A stretch of DNA of 57,780 nucleotides from a virus. The translations under genes and the position numbers were made by a program. Shown piece after piece: positions 38,995-47,337 of this stretch. Below the pieces are notes generated by a model. That model was not told the DNA's origin and did no database searches. It was given only the letters and a program-made list of their open reading frames with translations. The stretch spans positions 1-57,780 of IMG/VR virus record IMGVR_UViG_3300032308_000478; one strand, written 5' to 3'. The stretch's first letter is position 1. Each line of letters opens with the position of its first letter.

Positions 38995-41900
38995 TTGCCA
39001 CCTAATACGCCTACGCTCCCGTCTCTCGACCAGACACTGCTGGATATCCGTGTACCGGGGCGCGTGCAAACGCCCACCGCAGGCGTTGGCTTGCAGAACC
39101 TTGCGCCGTCTTCTGCTGACCCAATGATCAACCTTCGTCGCATGGCGGAGGAGTCAACTAGATCTCTGGAAAGCCTGCGCGCTGCCCCAGCGCAGACGGA
39201 AAAGCAACCGTTCCAAGTTCAGTATGGTCCGCAAATTGGGTACAGTCCGTCTACTGGTAAGATCGGCGTCAACGGGTTTGTCTTCAACAAAGACGACTAC
39301 GCCAACGCTCTTGAGTCAGAGAAATACTTAGGCGGCGCACCGCAGGCACTTCCGCGTAACGAAGTAGCAGACTGGGTTCCGCTCAGCCAGAACGCTTACA
39401 GCGCCCTGCTCAAGAACATAAGAGAGCCCGGCATCGGCGATCTGTTCATGCGCAACGTGGACATTGGGTTCGCGGGATCTCAGCAGCTGCTGGGGTCTGG
39501 CCTGCAACTGGTTGGCGCGGAGAAGCTTGGGTCTGATATCGCAGGCGGTGCGCAGCAGAGACTGGACCAGCTGTCTCCCTTCCAGCGTGAGTTCACTAGC
39601 ATCCAAGACGCTGGTGATGTAGGCGAGTTCCTTATCGCTACGTTTGGACAGTTCACGCCGTCTGTGCTTGAAGCAGTTGTGACCGGTGGCGTAGGCTCTA
39701 TCGCTGGCAAGACTATTGCAAAACAACTCCTGTCCAAGGAAGCCAAAAAGCAGTTCTCCAAGGACGTGCTGGCATACCAAGCCGCCAAGAAGGCTAAAGA
39801 TACTGCAACGATGAAGGCGCTTGGGCCTGCCGTCAGGGAGAAGGCCGGGTACTATGGAGCGCTAGTCCTTAACGGACTCAACAGCTACCGTATGGGTGCG
39901 TCGGATGTGTACGGCGAACTGCGCCAGCAGGGTGTCGATCCCAACGACGTGAACGCCAAGATGGCGGCACTGGCATACGGCCTGCCCTATGGTGCGCTTG
40001 AAGCACTACCTGAGTTCTTCGCATTCAATAAGATACTCAACCCAAAATATGCGGTTACTACTCCTTCACTGGCGCGACGTGTTGCGTCAGGTACTGCCAT
40101 CGGTGGACTGGGTGGCGGTGCGACCGAAGCAGGCCAAGAAGCCATCCTCATGGCAGCTGGCGAACAGGTCGCTGACGCTGACTACTCTGACGAGTATGCC
40201 AAACGTCTGGTAAATTCGTTTGCTGCAGGCGCTGCCTTCGGTGGCCCTGTCGGCGGAGCGATCAATGCTCTTGCTCCTGTCAACCTTCTCAAGACGCCGC
40301 CTGCGCCTGCGGCTGCTGCACCGCCAAGACTAGCAGAAAACGCGCCCGTAGGTACGCAGGGGGAATTGTTTGGCGGTACAGAACTTGGCAAGGCTCCGGG
40401 TCAGATGGAGCTTTTCCCCGGTGCGGATCTAGGTACCGCGCCTGCGCCTGTTGGCCCTACACAACTGGATCTGTTCGCACCCTCGCCCGCTGTCCCAACA
40501 GCCGGGCTTACTGCTCCATTTGTAGACTACACTGCGCAACGTGAACTGGATCTTGGGCCTCCCTTCGGTCCCGATAGTTTCCCTCGTCCCTCAGGTATGC
40601 CACGTGAAGCTGGTGCCGGGTTCGACGCTGCCGCTGTTCCTGTTGCCCCGCCTGTTGCTGCCGCTGCGCCTGTTGTCGCGCCTGTTGGTACGCAGATGGA
40701 GATGTTTGCGCCTGAGGGTCTCGGCCAGACTACTGCTCTGCCTCCTGCTCCGCAGCCGGTCGTATCTCCTATTCCTAGCTCGGCGTTGGGCGGGCAGCGG
40801 GAGATGTTCAGCTATCAGCCATCATCCGGTACAATCAGGCGCAACAGGTTGCAGCAGCGACCGCCCATAAGCTTCCCCAACGATCCTTATCGAGTTAGCC
40901 CTAATATCCTGAGCCGTCCGCAGCGGCAACAAGAGCCGCCCCCGGCCCCTGTCGTACCCCCCACTGCGCCCGCTGGTCCCACTGGTCCTGCACGCGGAGC
41001 CGCCAAGATTAAAACAGCTGGGAAAAAGTCCGCTGCTGCTTCTAAACCTGCCGCTGCGCCTAAGCCTGCTGCGTCTGAGGCTACGGCACTAGACGATGCG
41101 CGTGCCATGGTAAAAGACGTTACTGCCCCTGGTAAGCTACCAAACAGAGAGCGGCTGAAGAACTTGGCTGCTAAACTGAAAATCAAAACCACTAAGAGAG
41201 ACACAAGAGAAGATATATACCGCCGTATAGAAGAGGCGGTTGCTTCTTTCGAACCCGCTCCGCCGCCTACGCCGCCCACCGGTAAAAAACCCGTACCCAA
41301 AAACTTGAAGCAAGGTTCGGCAAAAGCGAAAGCTGCTGCGTCTAAACCTGCTGCGTCCAAAAAAGAAACACTGCAGAAAGGACCTAAAGGTGCCGCAGTA
41401 GATGAAAACGATGGCGCTGTTAGAGTCGAGCGAGACAAAGGGCTGCGTTATGTAGAATACCAAACTTCAGTAGCAGATATAAACGAGCGTCTGCAATTTG
41501 CTATTGCAGATTCTGATAACGCTGTCCGCCTGTTTGCTAAGAACCCTGCGGCTGCTATCCGTAGCATTTCGCAACATATCACAGCGGCTGTCGGTGAAAA
41601 AAAATACGCAGTTTCCAATACGCTTAAAAAACTCAAAACAGATTTTGAAAATCTTGAAGCTCGTGCCCGCGAAGCTCGTGCCCGCACTGGTGAAACCACT
41701 AACGTATTGAAACAAGAATTTGAAAAACTTGTTGAGCAAGTAAAAACTGAATACGCTGCGTTTAGAGAGAGAGAGGCAGACCTTGTCCCTAAAGAGCCAA
41801 GCCCAACGACGGTGGCTGGAACAAAACAACCCGCAGCTGCTGGAGCAACTGCTGGCAGAGGGCGAGCAGCTGAGCCTGCCGGAGCGAGCACCGCCAAAGA

Positions 41901-44900
41901 AGGACCTGCAGAGGATAAAGGGGTTTCCAAAAAGCCGACTGTTCGGGAAATCAAAACTGTAGAACAAGCGCAAGCTGTCTTCAAAGAACTTGTCGCCACG
42001 GACTTCCCTAAGACAGACGTGACTAAGATTGAGGAGTTTAAGGCTGCGGCCAAGAAACTTATCGAGTTTGTTTTCTTGGCTTCTACGCTGGAAACAAACT
42101 CAGGCAAACGCAAAGCAATAAAGGAAAAGCAGGAAGAAATTTCTGCAGCATTTAGGGTTATGGATGCCAGCAACAGGCAGGCGTTCAACGAAGTATTTGC
42201 GGATGTTATAAACAACCAAGACAAAAAATCCGTAGACGCAATTTATAAAACCGGTGCTCAAACTGGACAGGTTCGTCCGTGGTACGCCTATGCAGTTTCA
42301 CACGATATAAAGCTAACTATCCGTATCAATATGCAGGACAGGGCGAACGCAGCCCTTGCTTCTACTATTAATAAGTTCAACACGGAAGCGTCTGCGGTAG
42401 ATCCTGCCACCCCTAAGACTGCGCCTGCGGCAGTTGCCGAGTCTGTCGATGAACCTGCGCCCGCAAAGAACGCCAAGTACATCGAAGCCGTAGGTGCCCT
42501 ACCCGACACCGATAGACCGGGCCTTGTTAAACTGGCGCAAAATTATGTAAGAAACGGAGTCATAACCAAAGAGCAGTTTGACAAGCTCATAAAAGAAAGC
42601 GAGGGTCTAAAAGACGCTCTACTGGAGGTACTAGGTACCGCCCGGTTCATCCGCAATGACGGCACAGCACTCCCTATTAACAAGGGCGTTGATTTCCTCA
42701 AGGCCAAGGCCACGGTCACCAAGATCGTCAACGGGTTCAAGGTCAAGCCCAAGGTCCACGTATACATAAACATCCAGAACCTGAAGCTCAGCAACCCGGA
42801 ACTCTATGAGCGGGCGCGGCGGGCGCGTAGCGCACCGGAGGAGTTCGAGTCCGGTAACTTTGATGGGTATGCGTTTGGTAATGATATCATCATCCTTACC
42901 AGCAAGATACAGACTGATACGCATCTCAAGACAGTTCTGGCACACGAGACGCTGGGTCACTTCGGCCTGCGCTCTATCTTCTCTGATGCTGACCTGACCA
43001 CCCTGCTGACTGAAGTACTTGCGACTGACCGCAGGCTTCGGAGCAAGGCGCGGGAGAAGGCCTTTCTATACAAGATAGATGAGATTGAGGCGGCTGAAGA
43101 AGCACTCAGTGACATTGCTGCGCAGCTTGAGAACAACACACTACTCAAAGTGTGGAACGCCATCAAGGACGCACTCAACCTGATTGGCATCAAGTTCGGC
43201 GACGAGATGGCACGCTACCTCATCCGGCTCGCAGGGCGTTACGTCAAGAAGGGCGAAGAAGCCCCGGCCACTGTGTTCAACGTAGCTACGATACGCGCCA
43301 ACATGAGTGATTTGGCAATTGAAGGTGCCATCGGGCGCTTCTCTGCCAGCCCGCTTCCGGCTGTCAGTCCTACGCTTGCGTACAGTGCAGCGTTTGACGC
43401 CGCCGTTGCTGGTGCGGTGGATCTGCAGAAAAAGTATAGCCAAGGCAAAACACTGCTCCCGCGTTCCACGGCAGCGGCTGTTAAAGGCAGTCGTAACATA
43501 TGGCGGAAAGTGCAGTCACGTACTGCGAAAGTCTCGGAAGCTATCCAGTCACTGGATAGTAAGGGCGATCTCAGTGAGGGTCTAGCCAAGCTGTATAAGC
43601 TATTCCAAGACCAAGCAAATAACACGCAACGTCTTATCCAGAAGTACATGGACATGCTGAAGTTCAGCGTGACAGATTCATATGCTACGGAGGAAGAACG
43701 TCTTCAAGCTGGTAAGATGGCGTCCCATTACACGCTATACCGGCAGAACCTTCTGCGTAAGACAGTCAGCATAGACGAACTTGCCAAGGGGGTGCGCAAG
43801 GCGGTTGCGGATGAGGCAGGCAAGCCTGTCACTGAAGACATGCAGAAGACGCTTGATACTGCTAAGATTGTACTGAAGGCGCTGAATGCTAACGAAGAGT
43901 TCGTCAATCTGGATGGCGATGGACTGCCTGTTGCCGACACTGATCTGGACAGCGACAAAAAACAGAAAGGCATCAAGAATACCACGCTCCTCAGAAGGGT
44001 AGCTCGCGAGCTTGGTGTTGAAGTTCGTACAGTGCAGGGCGATCTCGCCAAAATCGGTCCGCTTGGAAACATGGACAGCGGCATCTTCGTCTTTAATACG
44101 GACAACTTGAACAAGATTACCAGCTTTGTCGAACCTGACATCAATCTGTTTAGGAAAGGGTTCGACGCACTGGTAACTGAAGATGCAATGGCAGCAAACA
44201 TCAAGCCGGTAACGCTGAAGTTTGAGGCTATGCCTGACCTTACGAAGGACAGTAAGGAATGGATTATGTTCAAGGAACTGCTCACGGTTGAGCAGGAGAA
44301 AGCCAAGGACCTTCTGCAATCCAAGTACGAAAGATACATTGAATATCTTGACGAGATGAAACGAAAACTTGGTCTTATCAAGTCAACGGTTCCGATTGGC
44401 CAGCGCGAAATCGATTTCTTCTTTGATGTCAAAAACAAGTATCTCGAAATCATTCACCTGTCGCAGGCTAAGGACGGCACTGTCACACGCATAGATACGC
44501 CAACCGCCAGAACACTTAGGAATGGCGATCAGTTTTTTGTCGAAGTTCTTAAGGCGCTACACAGCAAGCCCAAGCTCAATGACTGGAAAGGCATCAAACG
44601 CGATGCTGCAGGCGACCAAATAGAAATCGCAGAAAAGTATATTACAGGTCCGCTTAAAACTGCGGTTGGTATTGATGATAAGTTCATAGCAGAACTTGAA
44701 CACATGAACACGCTTGGCATCAGCCAAGAGACCCAGATAAAGTACATCAATCCGTTGTATGCGGATCATGCTGTTCTTAGTACGGCTATATATAATGCAG
44801 AAGAACGGGCAAAGAACACGATTGCCATGGGCTATGTCCCGCTCATGCGCCGTGGGAACTGGGAAGTCAGGCTTGAAGCATACGACCCCAGTACGGATAG

Positions 44901-47337
44901 AGCAATTGAAACAGGCAAAGGGATCAAATCCCTGCTTCCCTATTTCATGGTGGCTGATGAAGCCGCAGCCAACGACATGGCCTATCTTCTCAAAGAGCCT
45001 TTCGAAAATCAGGAGTTCCTGTTCGAAACGGGAGAGCCTCCGCTGGCAGGAGAGCCAGCGCCCACAACTAAAATCAAGTTCCGCGTAGTAACTTCAGAGA
45101 AAGGCAAGCTTCCGCCGCTCGGTAGCTCCGTGGATTTCGGCGACTTCCTGCGAACGCTTCTGCGCATGAACATTGATCTTAACCCTGATCAGAAAGAAGC
45201 TATCATCCAAGCCATGACGGCGCAGGAATCTGCTGCCCGCCGCAACATGCTGCGTTCTGGTACGGTTGGTTGGAACCCGGATATCGTACAGAGCGTAACT
45301 ACTGACGTGCAGACGGGCGCGCATGTAGCCAGCGGTGATCGGTACTCTCATCGCACCGACGAGATCATGTCGAACCGCGACAACTGGTACGGCAGTGAGA
45401 AGCAACTTAGAGATCTGCGTACTGCATGGGAATCAGCCAAGGCCAGCGGCAATGCAGCTTTGGCCCATATAGCGCACGAGAACTACTCTAGATATGCATA
45501 CCGCTTTGTCCACATGGCGGGCAAACGCCCTAACTCTCCTAACAAAATCAAGTTCTGGAAGGCTGACGGTACAACGATAGACATAGAGACGTTGGGTGAA
45601 GGTGAACGCTTCAGAGACGATGGCAAGAAACTGCTCAACTACTACCAGCGGTCGGATAACATCATTGACCCGACTGAAGGCATCCTGACTGAACAGGGCG
45701 GCGCGTTGAAGAACGCAGCTGTCTTTCTGCAACTGAGTTTGAACGTGTCTTCCGGTCTGGTTCAGGCCATTACGCTTCCGTTCAACGTCATCCCGTATCT
45801 CTCCTTCTATAATCCGAAGCGCGGTTATGGCGGCGGGTTCGGCCTTGTCGCGTCAACGTTGGAGATATTCAGCGCAATTGGGAATGTAGCAAACCCGCTC
45901 AAGCAAGAAGCATTGCAAGACGCTGCAGCTCTTCGCAGTATGATAGAGAACAACGAGTATGGAAGTTACGGCCTTACGCTCGACGAAGCGTTCATGTTTC
46001 TCGGACAGGCTGAGAGTGGCAACCTTCTTCCGGCACAGACCAACACCCTGCTGCATACGTCCCGCAGCGGTGTCAGCCGAGGACTTCCCGCCCAGATACT
46101 CAAGGTGTCGATGTCGTTCTTCAGCTGGATGGAGCGGACCGTCCGTATGGTAACTGCTCTTGCAGCTTACAGGCTCTACAAGCAGCGAGCGATTGCAGCA
46201 AAGATTGACGGCGGTATCTTTAATACAAAGAACATAAACGAACTCAATACCAGCCAAGTATATAAGGATGTCTACGAAAGCACCGGCCAAGCGGTCATCA
46301 AGACCAACGGTGACTACAACCAATACAACAGACCAGAACTTTTCCGTAACCACTTCACCCAGTACATCTTTATGTACCGGATGCCGCAAGTTGTGACGAT
46401 GCAGATGGCTGCTGCTCTTCCGATAAAAGGACAGATAACTTTTGCCGCTACTATCATTATACTGGCCGGTATAGCGGCTCTCCCCGGAGCCGAAGACCTG
46501 TTCGACATCGCGGATACAATTATCCAGTTCTTTAAGCTCCCGATCCCAAGTGTTGAAGCTGAGATTGCTAATCTCCTGAACAACGTCACGGGTGGGCACG
46601 GCAGGATACTTATGAACGGCATCCTTAACGAAGCCGGGTTCAACGTGTCGAGCAAGATATCAATGGGAGATATCCTGCCGGGTTCAGGAATGTTCCGCGC
46701 AGGGGCTGATCCGGGTCGAGAGCTGATGCAGCTGGCGGGGCCGGTGTTCTCGGCTATGCACGGTACGTTGAATACAGGTTTCCAGTTGGCGCACTGGGGC
46801 GTGGCCAGCACTGGACTTACTGACAAGACCATGACGCTGCCTGAGATCCTGAGGAACTCGCCGTCCTCTGCCGTCAAAGGTTGGGTTGACAGCCTGACTT
46901 ACCTGAACGATGGCAGGATCACCGACGCCAAGGGTAAGGTTATCTCCGAGGATGTCTCAACGGAAGTTATACTTGCGCGTATGCTCGGGTTCTTCCCGGC
47001 AGAATCTGCACAAACTAACCGGGTCATCCGTCTCAGTCAGTATACAGCAGACTATGCCAAGGCAATCGCTGGAGGTTACCGCTCTGCCTATGTCCAAGCA
47101 TATGTACGCAAGGATTTCGCCCGCATGCGGGAGATCGCCAATGATGTGCGGGAATGGAACAAGAGCGCTAAAGACACGCCGTTCTTCATCAAGGACTTCG
47201 AAGAGCGGGCGAGGAAGGCCGGTAAAGAAGCGTCCATCCCCGCCGCTGCACGTTACCTCAAGGTTGCACCGGATTCGTCCGAGGCTATGGTCAATGATCT
47301 GATCAGCATCTATGGGCTGGAAGATGGCACAGGTTGA
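38995..47337 (+). CDS. Giant polyvalent ejection protein (2,780 aa)
   Basis: TTG start with AGGAGG five bases upstream. In order: a helical and membrane-prone N-terminal region (residues 1-440, with Gly/Ala helices such as AIGGLGGGATEAGQEAILMA); a Pro/Ala-rich stretch with five QxxxF motifs (Q455, Q470, Q490, Q567, Q601); and a basic Lys/Ala/Pro linker (670-800) with an SAP/Rho-N-like helix pair. Helical domains follow, then a VLAHETLGHFGL motif at H1317, the HExxGH signature of phage polyvalent proteins. The C-terminal region resembles large polyvalent protein domain 38, with an IAALPGAEDLFDIADTI helix near residue 2490. It is probably packed in the capsid and injected with the DNA, taking the place of T7 gp16. 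Confidence 0.85.
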   Translation: MPPNTPTLPSLDQTLLDIRVPGRVQTPTAGVGLQNLAPSSADPMINLRRMAEESTRSLESLRAAPAQTEKQPFQVQYGPQIGYSPSTGKIGVNGFVFNKDDYANALESEKYLGGAPQALPRNEVADWVPLSQNAYSALLKNIREPGIGDLFMRNVDIGFAGSQQLLGSGLQLVGAEKLGSDIAGGAQQRLDQLSPFQREFTSIQDAGDVGEFLIATFGQFTPSVLEAVVTGGVGSIAGKTIAKQLLSKEAKKQFSKDVLAYQAAKKAKDTATMKALGPAVREKAGYYGALVLNGLNSYRMGASDVYGELRQQGVDPNDVNAKMAALAYGLPYGALEALPEFFAFNKILNPKYAVTTPSLARRVASGTAIGGLGGGATEAGQEAILMAAGEQVADADYSDEYAKRLVNSFAAGAAFGGPVGGAINALAPVNLLKTPPAPAAAAPPRLAENAPVGTQGELFGGTELGKAPGQMELFPGADLGTAPAPVGPTQLDLFAPSPAVPTAGLTAPFVDYTAQRELDLGPPFGPDSFPRPSGMPREAGAGFDAAAVPVAPPVAAAAPVVAPVGTQMEMFAPEGLGQTTALPPAPQPVVSPIPSSALGGQREMFSYQPSSGTIRRNRLQQRPPISFPNDPYRVSPNILSRPQRQQEPPPAPVVPPTAPAGPTGPARGAAKIKTAGKKSAAASKPAAAPKPAASEATALDDARAMVKDVTAPGKLPNRERLKNLAAKLKIKTTKRDTREDIYRRIEEAVASFEPAPPPTPPTGKKPVPKNLKQGSAKAKAAASKPAASKKETLQKGPKGAAVDENDGAVRVERDKGLRYVEYQTSVADINERLQFAIADSDNAVRLFAKNPAAAIRSISQHITAAVGEKKYAVSNTLKKLKTDFENLEARAREARARTGETTNVLKQEFEKLVEQVKTEYAAFREREADLVPKEPSPTTVAGTKQPAAAGATAGRGRAAEPAGASTAKEGPAEDKGVSKKPTVREIKTVEQAQAVFKELVATDFPKTDVTKIEEFKAAAKKLIEFVFLASTLETNSGKRKAIKEKQEEISAAFRVMDASNRQAFNEVFADVINNQDKKSVDAIYKTGAQTGQVRPWYAYAVSHDIKLTIRINMQDRANAALASTINKFNTEASAVDPATPKTAPAAVAESVDEPAPAKNAKYIEAVGALPDTDRPGLVKLAQNYVRNGVITKEQFDKLIKESEGLKDALLEVLGTARFIRNDGTALPINKGVDFLKAKATVTKIVNGFKVKPKVHVYINIQNLKLSNPELYERARRARSAPEEFESGNFDGYAFGNDIIILTSKIQTDTHLKTVLAHETLGHFGLRSIFSDADLTTLLTEVLATDRRLRSKAREKAFLYKIDEIEAAEEALSDIAAQLENNTLLKVWNAIKDALNLIGIKFGDEMARYLIRLAGRYVKKGEEAPATVFNVATIRANMSDLAIEGAIGRFSASPLPAVSPTLAYSAAFDAAVAGAVDLQKKYSQGKTLLPRSTAAAVKGSRNIWRKVQSRTAKVSEAIQSLDSKGDLSEGLAKLYKLFQDQANNTQRLIQKYMDMLKFSVTDSYATEEERLQAGKMASHYTLYRQNLLRKTVSIDELAKGVRKAVADEAGKPVTEDMQKTLDTAKIVLKALNANEEFVNLDGDGLPVADTDLDSDKKQKGIKNTTLLRRVARELGVEVRTVQGDLAKIGPLGNMDSGIFVFNTDNLNKITSFVEPDINLFRKGFDALVTEDAMAANIKPVTLKFEAMPDLTKDSKEWIMFKELLTVEQEKAKDLLQSKYERYIEYLDEMKRKLGLIKSTVPIGQREIDFFFDVKNKYLEIIHLSQAKDGTVTRIDTPTARTLRNGDQFFVEVLKALHSKPKLNDWKGIKRDAAGDQIEIAEKYITGPLKTAVGIDDKFIAELEHMNTLGISQETQIKYINPLYADHAVLSTAIYNAEERAKNTIAMGYVPLMRRGNWEVRLEAYDPSTDRAIETGKGIKSLLPYFMVADEAAANDMAYLLKEPFENQEFLFETGEPPLAGEPAPTTKIKFRVVTSEKGKLPPLGSSVDFGDFLRTLLRMNIDLNPDQKEAIIQAMTAQESAARRNMLRSGTVGWNPDIVQSVTTDVQTGAHVASGDRYSHRTDEIMSNRDNWYGSEKQLRDLRTAWESAKASGNAALAHIAHENYSRYAYRFVHMAGKRPNSPNKIKFWKADGTTIDIETLGEGERFRDDGKKLLNYYQRSDNIIDPTEGILTEQGGALKNAAVFLQLSLNVSSGLVQAITLPFNVIPYLSFYNPKRGYGGGFGLVASTLEIFSAIGNVANPLKQEALQDAAALRSMIENNEYGSYGLTLDEAFMFLGQAESGNLLPAQTNTLLHTSRSGVSRGLPAQILKVSMSFFSWMERTVRMVTALAAYRLYKQRAIAAKIDGGIFNTKNINELNTSQVYKDVYESTGQAVIKTNGDYNQYNRPELFRNHFTQYIFMYRMPQVVTMQMAAALPIKGQITFAATIIILAGIAALPGAEDLFDIADTIIQFFKLPIPSVEAEIANLLNNVTGGHGRILMNGILNEAGFNVSSKISMGDILPGSGMFRAGADPGRELMQLAGPVFSAMHGTLNTGFQLAHWGVASTGLTDKTMTLPEILRNSPSSAVKGWVDSLTYLNDGRITDAKGKVISEDVSTEVILARMLGFFPAESAQTNRVIRLSQYTADYAKAIAGGYRSAYVQAYVRKDFARMREIANDVREWNKSAKDTPFFIKDFEERARKAGKEASIPAAARYLKVAPDSSEAMVNDLISIYGLEDGTG

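Noticed and set aside
41448-42224. Open frame of 258 codons on the minus strand inside the giant gene
   Set aside because: Low-complexity Ser/Ala/Val translation mirroring the Lys/Ala-rich sense strand, and no ribosome site; a shadow of the sense gene.
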